Source: PCC-6406 sp964353225 (GTDB lineage Bacteria > Cyanobacteriota > Cyanobacteriia > Phormidesmidales > Phormidesmidaceae). Taken from it: a stretch of DNA of 51,803 nt. A program made the position numbers and the translations under genes. The notes beneath the pieces were generated by a model. The model did no database searches and had not been told where the DNA came from. It saw only the letters and a list, made by a program, of their open reading frames with translations. Below are positions 42,424 to 51,286 of the stretch, in pieces (the first letter of the stretch is position 1; the number at the start of each line of letters is the position of its first letter). The DNA is taken from positions 1 through 51,803 of the forward strand of contig CAYGVA010000005.1 of NCBI GenBank assembly GCA_964353225.1, given 5' to 3'.

Positions 42424-44871
42424 ATGGTCGATGCTCAGTTTTGCTGGATTCAAACAGATGCTGCCCATCAAGGGGGGAATGCTAGCCGTTATTCCCCCGA
42501 TGCCGCTTGGCTGGCGGCTGTGGCACAGCAGAGTGGTTGCTCGCTGTCGATGGTGTCTGCTTGGTTAGGACCGTTGCTATGGCAGCGGGGTAGGCAAGAT
42601 TTGACCGGTTTAGGGGGTTTCCTTAATCCGGACCAGTACAGCCCTAGCAGCCCCTCAGCCTTTGGACCTGAGATCACCCAGGCGGTAGAGCGACTGTTGC
42701 AGGCCCAGACCCAGGGGGAAAAGGTGGCGATCTGGGGGGACTTTGATGCGGATGGATTGACGGCGACGGCGGTGCTTTGGGAGGGGTTGGGGCAATTTCT
42801 AACTGGGGTCGATCAACTCTGCTACACCATTCCCAATCGCTTTACCGAATCCCATGGCCTCTCGATGTCAGGGTTAGAGCGCCTAGCGGCATGGGGGTGC
42901 CAATTGTTGGTCACTTGCGATACGGGCAGCACGGCGATCGCTGAAATTGCCTACGCCAATACCCTAGGCATGGAAGTTATCGTTACCGATCACCACACCC
43001 TGCCAGACCATCGTCCGCCGGTGGTGGCCTTAGTCAATCCTCGGCAATTGCCCCCAGATCATCCCTTGGCACATCTATCGGGGGTGGCAGTGGCCTACAA
43101 ACTGGTCGAGGCGCTGTATGAGCGGCTCCCCCAGATCCCAACTCAGCCCCTCACCCAACTGCTGGATTTGGTGGCCATTGGTTTGATTGCCGACTTGGTC
43201 AACCTCAAGGGCGACTGCCGTTATCTGGCCCAGGTGGGTTTGCAAGTCCTAGCCCGTCAAGCCAAACAACGGTTCCGCCCTGGGGTCAGCAAGCTCTTGG
43301 AGCTGTGCAAACGCAGCGGCGATCGCCCCTCCGATGTGGCCTTTGGCTTGGGGCCGCGCATCAACGCCGTGAGCCGCATCCATGGGGATGCTCGGTTTGG
43401 GGTTGCGCTTTTGACCAGCCGCGATCGCCCCCATGCAGAAGCCTTAGCCCTAGATGCGGAGCTAGCCAACACCCGCCGCAAGGCACTCCAGGCCACGGTT
43501 ATGGCTGAGGCCGAAGCCCAATTGGCCCAGTTGGACTTGGCGACAACCCCAGTGATTGTCTTAGCCGATCCCCAGTGGTCGCCGGGGGTATTGGGGTTAG
43601 TGGCCAGTCAGCTTGCCCATATCTATGGCCGACCGACGCTGCTTTTTCAAACGGAGCTGGTGCCCACAGAACCGGTCGCTGCCGGTAGCCAAACCTTAAT
43701 GGCGCGGGGCTCAGCGCGATCGGTGAATCAAATTGACCTGTATGCCTTGGTCAAAGGCCAAGCCCATCTGCTGCGGTCATTTGGGGGGCATCCCTTTGCG
43801 GCGGGGCTCACCCTGCCGGTGGAGAATATCCCCCTGTTTACAGCGGGCATTAATCGGGCCTTGCGATCGCAGCATCCCCAGATGGGGCCATCCCACAAAA
43901 GCACTTTAACGATTGACCTAACGGTTACCGTGGCGCAGCTGGGGCGCGATCTCTTTAAAACGCTGAAATTGCTCGAACCCTACGGGATGGGTAACCCCGT
44001 GCCCCGGTTGCTGCTGAAAAACGTTGCCTTCACCGATGTTCGGGAGCGGGCGCTGCGGGATCAGCGGGGCGGGAAACAGCGGTTTTATCAGGTAACCTTT
44101 GCGTTGCAGGATCACAGCACAGCAGAGCGGTTTCCCGGCCATTGGTGGGGGCACCGCAAAGCGGATCTGCCGACAACGCCCTGTGATGCGGTGATCGAGC
44201 TGGATGTGAATATGGCCCAGTCCCGCTATGAAGCCCGACTGATTGACTTCCATTCCCATCCAGGGCGGGAGGCGGCAACGATCGCCCTAGCGACCCCCAG
44301 TGCCCACTTTATTGACCAACGACAACCCCATCCCCCCGCCTCTGCTCCCCCCGCTTTGCACCATTGCCCAGTGACTTGGGCTGCATTGGCCCCGGCGCGA
44401 TCCGCACCGCCCTTGACCCTGGCCTACGGTGCTCCGGCAGAGATCTCTCCCCCGCAAAAGTGGCAAGAACTGGTGGGCATCGCCAAGTACCTTAGCCGTA
44501 CGGGGGCAACCACGACCCGTGATCGCTGGTGTCAGCGGCTCGACATCAGTGGCAGAACCTTGGAGATCGGTTTGGCCAGTCTTGAGGCCCTTGGTTTTCA
44601 GGTGAATACAGCACTATCGCCGACCACCCATGGGGGTGATGATGTCTTACAGATTTTGGGTCAACCCCAACCCCCTTCACCCCAAAACTACTCGGCCATT
44701 GCCCAACCGTTTCTAGCGGCAATTCAAGAGGAGCAGTTTCGCCGTCGCTACTTTTACAGCGCGTCGCCAACCGCCCTAGAGCAAGGGCTCGCGGCCCTGG
44801 CAGAACAGCCTGTTGACGAGGTTGGGGCCGTTGGCACATCCGATCCGGCCAAATTCTGGTCAAACCATTAG
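42424..44871 (+). CDS. recJ: Single-stranded-DNA-specific exonuclease RecJ
   Basis: A 5'-3' exonuclease (815 residues) for recombination and mismatch repair. The DHH phosphoesterase motifs are visible: IWGDFDADGLTATAVLW near residue 105, TCDTGSTAIAE, VIVTDHHTLPDHRPP near 180, and a DHHA1-type RSFGGHPFAAGL region near 455. The family is usually 550-600 residues in proteobacteria. This protein carries about 200 extra residues after the OB domain, as cyanobacterial RecJ proteins often do, including a winged-helix-like segment (KWQELVGIAKYLSRTGATTT). The stop codon lies 1 bp before the convergent channel gene. Confidence 0.94.
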   Translation: MVDAQFCWIQTDAAHQGGNASRYSPDAAWLAAVAQQSGCSLSMVSAWLGPLLWQRGRQDLTGLGGFLNPDQYSPSSPSAFGPEITQAVERLLQAQTQGEKVAIWGDFDADGLTATAVLWEGLGQFLTGVDQLCYTIPNRFTESHGLSMSGLERLAAWGCQLLVTCDTGSTAIAEIAYANTLGMEVIVTDHHTLPDHRPPVVALVNPRQLPPDHPLAHLSGVAVAYKLVEALYERLPQIPTQPLTQLLDLVAIGLIADLVNLKGDCRYLAQVGLQVLARQAKQRFRPGVSKLLELCKRSGDRPSDVAFGLGPRINAVSRIHGDARFGVALLTSRDRPHAEALALDAELANTRRKALQATVMAEAEAQLAQLDLATTPVIVLADPQWSPGVLGLVASQLAHIYGRPTLLFQTELVPTEPVAAGSQTLMARGSARSVNQIDLYALVKGQAHLLRSFGGHPFAAGLTLPVENIPLFTAGINRALRSQHPQMGPSHKSTLTIDLTVTVAQLGRDLFKTLKLLEPYGMGNPVPRLLLKNVAFTDVRERALRDQRGGKQRFYQVTFALQDHSTAERFPGHWWGHRKADLPTTPCDAVIELDVNMAQSRYEARLIDFHSHPGREAATIALATPSAHFIDQRQPHPPASAPPALHHCPVTWAALAPARSAPPLTLAYGAPAEISPPQKWQELVGIAKYLSRTGATTTRDRWCQRLDISGRTLEIGLASLEALGFQVNTALSPTTHGGDDVLQILGQPQPPSPQNYSAIAQPFLAAIQEEQFRRRYFYSASPTALEQGLAALAEQPVDEVGAVGTSDPAKFWSNH

Positions 44872-44872
44872 G

Positions 44873-45739
44873 TCAGTCTTCGACCGTAGGGGTCATAAAT
44901 GGGATGTTGGCAGTGGTCGGTGGGATCGCCGCAGCGGCGACGGCAGCAGCAAGCTGCTCAGCGGTGAGGGGCAGGGCGGTGCCGCAGCGTTTACAAAACT
45001 GGGCATCGGCATCGTGCTGCACCCAGTGGCATTGCAGACAAGGGACCGCTTGGGTTTGGGAGACCTTAACGACGCTGCGAATCAGGGCGCTGAGTTGGGT
45101 GGGAATTAGCGTAATCCCGGTGAGGATCATCAGCACCGTAAACCAGCGGCCCGCCTCAGACACGGGGGTGATATCCCCAAAGCCAACAGTGGTCATGGTG
45201 ACAACGGCAAAGTAAGCCGCATCTAAGTAGGAGCTAAAGGTGCCGGGGTGAAAGTGCTGCTCAATCTGAAAGATGATGCCCGCATAGATAAAGATTAGGG
45301 TGAACAGGGTGAAGACGATCCGAATCACCACCAGCCGCTCGGGGGTGGCCACGCGGCCCAGCCAACTGCGATCGCCCAGCAGCCTGACCAGCCGCAGCAC
45401 CCGCAGCCACCGCAGCAGCCGCAAAAACCGCATGTCTAAAAAGCCGAGTAAAAAGGGCAAAATCGCCAGCAAATCGACCCAGCCATAGGGGCTAATGAAA
45501 TAGCGCCACCAGCGATCGGCACTCCACAGCCGCAGGCCGTACTCTAGGGTAAACAGGCCCAAAATCACCCAATCAATGATGTGGCAGAAGGTATCTAGGG
45601 GGGGGGACAGCGGGTAGGTTTCGACTACAAAGACGGCGGCGGAAACAAAAATCAGCAGGGAAATGCCGCTGGTGACCCAACCCCCGCTACCGGGTTGGGT
45701 GTCGTCGAGGGCGAGGGCAAGGCGCTGCTTGAGATCCAC
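44873..45739 (-). CDS. Voltage-gated-type potassium channel with C-terminal zinc ribbon
   Basis: Six-helix ion channel of 288 residues. Hydrophobic segments S1-S6 are visible; S4 is Arg-rich (MRFLRLLRWLRVLRLVRLLG) and the pore carries the selectivity filter TTVGFGDITPV, so K+ conduction is expected. After S6 the chain holds CLQCHWVQHDADAQFCKRCG, a C-x2-C...C-x2-C zinc ribbon, and a short Ala-rich tail. That tail domain is unusual for a Kv-type channel. The frame opens at 45814, but GTG 45739 (VDLKQRLALAL) starts the conserved part; the upstream 25 residues look untranslated. Convergent with recJ. Confidence 0.9.
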   Translation of the reverse strand: MDLKQRLALALDDTQPGSGGWVTSGISLLIFVSAAVFVVETYPLSPPLDTFCHIIDWVILGLFTLEYGLRLWSADRWWRYFISPYGWVDLLAILPFLLGFLDMRFLRLLRWLRVLRLVRLLGDRSWLGRVATPERLVVIRIVFTLFTLIFIYAGIIFQIEQHFHPGTFSSYLDAAYFAVVTMTTVGFGDITPVSEAGRWFTVLMILTGITLIPTQLSALIRSVVKVSQTQAVPCLQCHWVQHDADAQFCKRCGTALPLTAEQLAAAVAAAAIPPTTANIPFMTPTVED

Positions 45740-45845
45740 GGCACGGGACCTGTCTGAAGGGTGATTTGATTGTAAGGGCTGAACTGCAAGCACTAAACAG
45801 GGTTGCACCATCACCCCAGGGCGATATCACGACTGGGGCAACGGG

Positions 45846-46268
45846 TCACTCATGCCCTGTGCCGAACTCAACGAGACCGATGGCGCTATTGATCCCAAGG
45901 TCGAGCGGCCCAGCATAGACCCAGACGACATCGACGTGCAGGTCACCACCGACCCTGTTGCGATAATTGGGGAACGCAAGTCCGAAACCAGCACCGAAGA
46001 GAACGGCGTCCTCCGTGGTATTCCTCTTGGGGGTTACTGGACGGGGCGGCGGCGGCATTGACCGGGGTTACAGGTGTTGGGGCGAGGGCCGCAGCGGTAT
46101 TGACCGGGGCCGCATTAACGCTGGCGGGGGGGCTGGGCTCGCCGTGGTGCTAGATGCCTCGATTGGGACCACAACTTCGGCTGTGTCAGCCCCAATCGAG
46201 GCATCTAGAAAAGCTAGGGATGCGATCACGGCGATCGCTAAACGGGTCAAAGCGGCAGGGTGAATCAT
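45846..46268 (-). pseudogene. Probable frameshifted gene for a small exported protein
   Basis: On the minus strand ATG 46268 starts a good signal peptide (MIHPAALTRLAIAVIASLAF ... SIGADTA). That frame runs on to a stop at 46068. A Pro/Ala-rich linker (SVNAAPVNTAAALAPTPVTPVNAAAA) continues in a second frame, with the shift falling at or near a run of seven G at about 46127-46133. A plausible mature part (LFGAGFGLAFPNYRNRVGGD ... VVWVYAGPLDLGINSAIGL) follows in the third frame and ends at 45846. Two shifts would be needed to join them. This is decay, sequencing error in homopolymers or, less likely, programmed shifting. No family is recognised. An 18-bp inverted repeat lies inside the signal-peptide frame. 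Confidence 0.45.
46150..46208. repeat. 18-bp perfect inverted repeat inside the broken exported-protein gene
   Basis: Arms 46150-46167 and 46191-46208 are exact reverse complements separated by 23 nt. They encode related peptides in the signal-peptide frame (LDASIG and PIEASS), so the gene may have been remodelled by a local inversion or duplication. Confidence 0.8.
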
Positions 46269-46330
46269 AGGCACTGCATATCTAAGTTTTAAAATGGCAA
46301 TGCTGTGATCGCCGGTGTTACCCAGGCAGG

Positions 46331-46358
46331 GGCGAACCATGAATGGCGAACCATGAAT
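46331..46358. repeat. Tandem duplication of 14 bp
   Basis: GGCGAACCATGAAT occurs at 46331-46344 and again directly at 46345-46358. It lies in the non-coding stretch before the solute-binding-protein gene (46269-46633), where nothing else is evident apart from a Shine-Dalgarno TAGGAGAG near 46621. Confidence 0.85.
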
Positions 46359-46633
46359 TGGCAGCAAAGATGTAGCCCCTGGTTATTGCCACTCCTTTTG
46401 GGGAGGATTCTAGAAAATAGGTTGATGGCATCAGAATGTATCCGCCGCAATGCCAATAAAAGCGTTAATTCTTGGTTGTCAAGCGCTGCTGGGCAAACTG
46501 TGATGGCATGATTGGGGCGTTGTGATTGTAAAATCAGCCCTTAAAAGCTGGTTGATGCTAACAATTTTGTGGTCAATCGCAGCCTCATCCAGGTTGATGG
46601 TTGAATTGTTATTCCTGAGTTAGGAGAGTTTTG

Positions 46634-47998
46634 ATGTCTCGTCGTCATCTGTTAGCGCTCATGGTACCGCTGGTGGTGGGTATCGCCAGCTGTGGGGGTG
46701 GGTCATCCGGAGGCCCTGCTAAGGATGATGGCGTCCTGGAAATTTGGTGGAACGAAGGGTACTACCCCGAAGAAACCGAGACCGTGCGTCAGGCCGTGGC
46801 CGATTGGTCCGCTGAGACCGGTATCGAAACATCGTTGGTCTTCTATAGCGAAAAAGACCTGATTCAATCCAGTGAAAGCGCGATCGCGGCGGGCACCCCC
46901 CCCGACATTCTCTATGGCCAAACCCTGGAACCCTCCCTGGTCCCGAAACTGGCATGGGAAGGCAAGCTAGCAGATATCACCGACGTGATCGAGCCGATCC
47001 GCGACCGCTATAGCCCCGAAGCCCTAGACGGGGTCTACTATCTCAACGGTGAAACCGACGAGCGCAGCTACTACGCAGTGCCCATTGCCCAGCAGGCGGC
47101 GCACATTCACTACTGGAACGATCTGCTGGCCAGCATCAACCAAACCGGCAACGACATTCCTCAGGACTGGAACGCCTTTTGGGGGTTTTGGGAACAGGCC
47201 CAGGATAGCCTGCGGCAAAATGGCTGGGGCGATGACCTATACGGCATCGGTCTGCCCATGTCCACCGATGCCACCGATACCAGTTACCAGTTTGAGCAGT
47301 TCCTAGAGGCTTTTGATGTCCGCCTCCTGGATGACAGCGGTGAACTGCTGGTGGATGATCCCCAGGTGCGCCAAGGCATTATTGATACCCTGACGGCCTA
47401 TACCAGCTTTTATCAAGACGGCTATGTGCCCCCCAACGCTGTTGACTGGAGCGACCCCGACAACAATGTCTTGTTTCTCAGTGGCCTCACGGTCATGACC
47501 CCCAACCCAACCTTGTCTATCCCGGGTTCCCAGCGCCAAGATGAGGTCACCTATAGGGAGCGGATGGCGACGGTGGGATGGCCCAACAAGCCCAATGGCG
47601 ATCCGATGCGCTATGTGGTCTCCATCAAGCAGGTGATGATTTTTGCCGACTCCCCACAGTTACAAGAGGCCAAGGATTTCGTCTCTTATTTTACCCAGCC
47701 TGAGATCCTCTCTCAGTTTGTAGAGGGTGCCCAGGGCCGTTACTTCCCGGTGATGCCGCAACTGCTTCAAAACCCATTTTGGACCGATGCCTCTGACCCT
47801 CACATTTCCGTGGCGGCCAAGCAATTTGAGTCCACCCGTCCCCTCTATACGGTGGTGAGTCCTGCCTATAGCCAGGTTCAAGCCGAGAATGTCTGGGGCA
47901 TTGCCATTCGCAGTGTCAGTGCCGACGGGGTATCCCCAGAGGAAGCGGCTGACACGGCCATTGCTGAGATTAAGCGGATCTTCACCCGCTGGAATTAG
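46634..47998 (+). CDS. Extracellular solute-binding lipoprotein (family 1, sugar-type)
   Basis: ABC-importer binding protein of 454 residues. The lipoprotein signal ends in GIASC (Cys20), followed by a Gly/Ser linker. The mature part starts VLEIWWNEGYYPEE and contains SAIAAGTPPDILYG, GLPMSTDATDTSY and AKDFVSYFTQPE, the general pattern of carbohydrate-binding family-1 proteins. ATG 46634 follows TAGGAGAG. No permease or ATPase gene is near, so it is an orphan that must work with a transporter encoded elsewhere. The ligand is unknown. Confidence 0.88.
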   Translation: MSRRHLLALMVPLVVGIASCGGGSSGGPAKDDGVLEIWWNEGYYPEETETVRQAVADWSAETGIETSLVFYSEKDLIQSSESAIAAGTPPDILYGQTLEPSLVPKLAWEGKLADITDVIEPIRDRYSPEALDGVYYLNGETDERSYYAVPIAQQAAHIHYWNDLLASINQTGNDIPQDWNAFWGFWEQAQDSLRQNGWGDDLYGIGLPMSTDATDTSYQFEQFLEAFDVRLLDDSGELLVDDPQVRQGIIDTLTAYTSFYQDGYVPPNAVDWSDPDNNVLFLSGLTVMTPNPTLSIPGSQRQDEVTYRERMATVGWPNKPNGDPMRYVVSIKQVMIFADSPQLQEAKDFVSYFTQPEILSQFVEGAQGRYFPVMPQLLQNPFWTDASDPHISVAAKQFESTRPLYTVVSPAYSQVQAENVWGIAIRSVSADGVSPEEAADTAIAEIKRIFTRWN

Positions 47999-48220
47999 TC
48001 TGGGGCAGCTACGCAGACCAAGCCCATGAACAACCCTGAATCCGGCGGTGGCACGACCGGTAGAACTATTTGAGGGAATCGGTCATGGGACCGGCTCACC
48101 CAGCTCCTACAGCTAGAATGCTAGGGTAAAATCCATTCCTGTCCGTCAGGATCCGCTAGGGTGTGCAGGGGTCGCTACCCGTTTTCATCGCAGACTGTAC
48201 TTGCTGGATGGTGTAACTCC

Positions 48221-48985
48221 GTGGCTGCAGATTCGTTTGGCTCCATTGACGATATTCCCGAGGCGAGACGGGAGGGTTCTGTTCGGCCTGGTCAGGGCCA
48301 GGAGTCCCCTCGCGTCTATGTGTCCTGGCTTTGGCTAATCGGGCTGGGCACCGGCGCGATCGCCTTAGGGCTGGTGGGCGCAGCGATCGCCCGCCCCGAT
48401 CCCCAACCTATCCCGTGGACGACCTACCTAGACGACATCGCTAGCACCCTTGGGGTGCCGCCTGCTGCCCAAGGGGACGATAAAACCCTGTTGGGCCATC
48501 GGGCCTATGATGAGGCCCCAAAAAACACCCTCGCACCATTACCCTCTGCCCCCCATGTCAAACTCCAGCCCGCTGCCGTAAGGGCAGTGGAAGCAATGGT
48601 GGCGGCGGCCCGAGCCGACGGCATTAGTTTGATGCCCCTCTCGGGCTTTCGCTCCCATGGTGATCAGCAGTATTTGTTTTTTCAAATCAAGGCCGAACTC
48701 GGGAAGAGCACCCTGGCTCGGGCGGAAGTGAGCGCCCCCCCCGGTTACAGCGAGCACCACACCGGCTATGCCGTGGACTTTGGTGACGGCAAAGTGCCCA
48801 GTGCGAATGTGCAAGTCAGCTTTGAGCGGACCCCCGCCTTCCGGTGGCTACAGCAAAATGCCGCCCGCTACAACTTTGAGCTGTCTTTTCCCGACACCGA
48901 AAACAACGTAGTGGGCTATGAGCCCTGGCACTGGCGATTTGTGGGAGACCCCGACAGCTTGGAAACCTTTTACCAGGACCGTTAG
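48221..48985 (+). CDS. D-alanyl-D-alanine carboxypeptidase, VanY/M15B family
   Basis: Membrane-anchored zinc peptidase (254 residues from GTG 48221) that trims peptidoglycan stem peptides. One transmembrane segment (WLWLIGLGTGAIALGLVGAAIA) near the N-terminus is followed by the catalytic domain. Metal ligands are visible in SEHHTGYAVDF (H-x6-D) and EPWHWRFVGD; the substrate-binding LMPLSGFRSHGDQQYLF precedes them. The frame opens at GTG 48161; GTG 48221 is preferred because it starts a balanced sequence, but the choice is open. Confidence 0.9.
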   Translation: MAADSFGSIDDIPEARREGSVRPGQGQESPRVYVSWLWLIGLGTGAIALGLVGAAIARPDPQPIPWTTYLDDIASTLGVPPAAQGDDKTLLGHRAYDEAPKNTLAPLPSAPHVKLQPAAVRAVEAMVAAARADGISLMPLSGFRSHGDQQYLFFQIKAELGKSTLARAEVSAPPGYSEHHTGYAVDFGDGKVPSANVQVSFERTPAFRWLQQNAARYNFELSFPDTENNVVGYEPWHWRFVGDPDSLETFYQDR

Positions 48986-49116
48986 GGGAGCGAATGCAAT
49001 CCGTTTTGAAGTTTGCGTTTTGGCTTAAGGGCACTGTGCAGGGCTAAACACTCAACCCCCAAAACAGAGCACCCAAAGCTCAAATATTTCCCTTGCAACG
49101 TCGTTTAAACCGAGCC

Positions 49117-49818
49117 ATGGGCCAACAAACCCTTAACCTTATTGCCATCTCCGTCTTTCTGGTTACCTTCACCATTCTGCTGGGGCCGTTGATGCAGATT
49201 CCCCAGGCGGTACCGGCGATCGCGGTGGTGACGGTGCTGGCGATCGCCATTATTGATCAAGCCCAATGGAACGGCACCGTCGGCAACCTGTTTTTGGGGG
49301 GGCTCAATCGATTTTCGGCAGGGCAGCAGCAGCGGGTCCTGCACCACGAAGCCGGTCACCTGCTGGTGGCCCACCTCCTCTCGATCCCCGTCACCGACTA
49401 TACCCTCACCGCCTGGGACGCTTGGCGCAAGGGATTTCCCGGCCAAGGGGGGGTCCAGTTTGAGATCACGACCCTAGAAGCCGCCATGGATGCCGGACAA
49501 ATTCCGGCCCAACTGCTCAATCGCTATTGCATGGTGTGGATGGCGGGGGTGGCTGCCGAACAATTGATGTACGGGGAGGCCCTAGGCGGGCAGGATGATC
49601 GCCAAAAATTCACCGTCCTCTGGCAGCAGTTGGGCCGCACGGTCCAGCAGGGGTTAGCCCAACAGCGCTGGGCGTTACTCCAAGCCAAGACCCTCCTAGA
49701 GCAGCATGGGGACGCCTACGAGGCCTTGGTGCAAGCCATGGCCGCCCAATCCTCCGTAGGCGACTGCCAAGCCCTACTGACCGCCAAGGGGGCTAAGCCG
49801 ACGGATCAACCGAATTAA
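49117..49818 (+). CDS. M41-like membrane metalloprotease lacking the AAA domain
   Basis: A 233-residue protein with two hydrophobic segments (about 5-25 and 30-50) followed by an FtsH-like peptidase region: the zinc motif HHEAGHLLVAHLL near residue 90, then WMAGVAAEQLMYGEALGGQDDRQKF, which matches the downstream Asp-containing part of peptidase M41. The AAA+ ATPase module of FtsH is absent. It may act alone or with an ATPase partner. ATG 49117 is chosen over TTG 49093. Its last 26 bp overlap the convergent GGDEF gene. Confidence 0.85.
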   Translation: MGQQTLNLIAISVFLVTFTILLGPLMQIPQAVPAIAVVTVLAIAIIDQAQWNGTVGNLFLGGLNRFSAGQQQRVLHHEAGHLLVAHLLSIPVTDYTLTAWDAWRKGFPGQGGVQFEITTLEAAMDAGQIPAQLLNRYCMVWMAGVAAEQLMYGEALGGQDDRQKFTVLWQQLGRTVQQGLAQQRWALLQAKTLLEQHGDAYEALVQAMAAQSSVGDCQALLTAKGAKPTDQPN

Positions 49819-50803
49819 TCACCACCCGATTCCGACCGGTAGCCTTGGCCGTTAGCAGGTTACGGTCAGCGCGACCCAACAGGTCTAGTCCCTCATCATC
49901 GTCATTGGGTTGGAGGGTGGCGATGCCAATGCTGACGGTCAAAAACAGATCCAGCTCTGCATCAATTACAAAGGGGTTATTATCCATCAGTTGCCGTAGC
50001 CTTTCCCCCACCTGTTCGGCTGTTTTGCTGTCGGTATTTTTCAATAAAATCACGAACTCCTCACCGCCATAGCGAAAAGGGGTTTCATGAAATCGCATAT
50101 TGTGGCGCAGCCGCTCGGCTACCATTTGCAAGACCTGGTCCCCCACTAAATGGCCATGGTGATCGTTCACCGATTTAAAGAAATCTATGTCGAGAATCAG
50201 TAAACCGAGGGGTTGACTTGATCTGCGTGCCGCCTGAATTTCGCGGGGCAGTTGCCAATCTAAGGCCCGGCGATTGCTTAACTCAGTCAGGGCATCCGAC
50301 AGGGCGATCGCCGAAAGCAGATCGTTGGTTTCGGAGAGCTTACGATAGGCCTGGACCCGCTGTAGCCCCGCCCGAATATGGGCTTGCATCATCCGACTCA
50401 GCCCTGGATCTTCCTGGAATTGTCGATTGGGCGAAGCCGACGTTGGGGGCGGTGGCCACCATAAATAGGTATCCCCCCCCACTTCCATGGCCTTCGTCGT
50501 GAGTTGGGCCTGCCGCTGTAGCACTTGATGGGGGGTCAGCTTGGCGATGCCCGACCCATGATCTAACCAGATACAGTAGACCCATAGGGGATGCCACTGC
50601 TGTCGAATGGTTTTGCACAGGGACCAGTTCTCAGCCATCGCCGCCTGGAACACCACCAATTCCGGCAGATGCTTTTCTAAACGGGTCATTGCGACATCAG
50701 CACTGTCTGCTGACCATACCGTCATGGCAGACAGCCCCCGAACCCGCTTAAGTAAATGATTAGAGAATGACGCTTCTCCAACAATTAGGACCGATGCATC
50801 CAT
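49793..50803 (-). CDS. GGDEF diguanylate cyclase with degenerate receiver-like N-terminus
   Basis: A 336-residue protein. Residues 1-120 have the fold pattern of a receiver (SVLIVGEASFSNHLLKRV, LPELVVFQAAM) but lack the acidic pocket and phospho-Asp, so phosphorylation is unlikely. The GGDEF domain (about 165-330) is intact: DALTELSNRRALDW, ILDIDFFKSVNDHHGHLVGDQVL and the active motif YGGEEFVILL. The inhibitory RxxD site five residues before the active motif is not present (RFHE there). It should make c-di-GMP. Its 3' end overlaps the M41-like gene by 26 bp. Confidence 0.92.
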   Translation of the reverse strand: MDASVLIVGEASFSNHLLKRVRGLSAMTVWSADSADVAMTRLEKHLPELVVFQAAMAENWSLCKTIRQQWHPLWVYCIWLDHGSGIAKLTPHQVLQRQAQLTTKAMEVGGDTYLWWPPPPTSASPNRQFQEDPGLSRMMQAHIRAGLQRVQAYRKLSETNDLLSAIALSDALTELSNRRALDWQLPREIQAARRSSQPLGLLILDIDFFKSVNDHHGHLVGDQVLQMVAERLRHNMRFHETPFRYGGEEFVILLKNTDSKTAEQVGERLRQLMDNNPFVIDAELDLFLTVSIGIATLQPNDDDEGLDLLGRADRNLLTAKATGRNRVVINSVDPSA

Positions 50804-51286
50804 GAAATTAAGCGCTGAGCTTAGGGGCGGCGAGCAAAGACAAGGAAAAGCGATCGCAGACTTGGGGCTTAATCGATTTAATAGCTTAATTGGTCAATCA
50901 ATCCTGATTCAGCAGGATAGCCCAGAAATGCAATCAACGGATGCACCTAGTGTTGGCGGCGCTGCCTAAAAACCCTAAGAGGGTATCAACCCTTTAAAAA
51001 CTGATGGTGGCTTAATTATTCATTGCCTAGGGCCTATCTCCCGGATGGTCTAGGGAATACTGGGTCCCTCGGCAGACCGAAGGGTATGCCATCGTCGCTC
51101 CGGCAACGGTCACCAATAACGCTAAGATCACCCCTGTTATCTCTTAGCCAAGTCAGTCATGTTGGTTAAGAGAGGAATTGTTGTCCCGCCAACCGCTGAC
51201 CGCATTCTTACCATAGTTCGGTTTCCTCAGTTCTCACAGCTAGGCTTCCGAATTTTCTTGCTTGTGCCCTTGACGTCATAGGACCC
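50804..51286. other. Non-coding region upstream of alaS
   Basis: About 480 bp between the divergent GGDEF and alaS genes. A hairpin pairs 51140-51151 with 51162-51173 at 11 of 12 positions, about 115 bp before alaS; a smaller stem lies near 51066-51086. No known riboswitch or tRNA is recognised. Confidence 0.5.
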
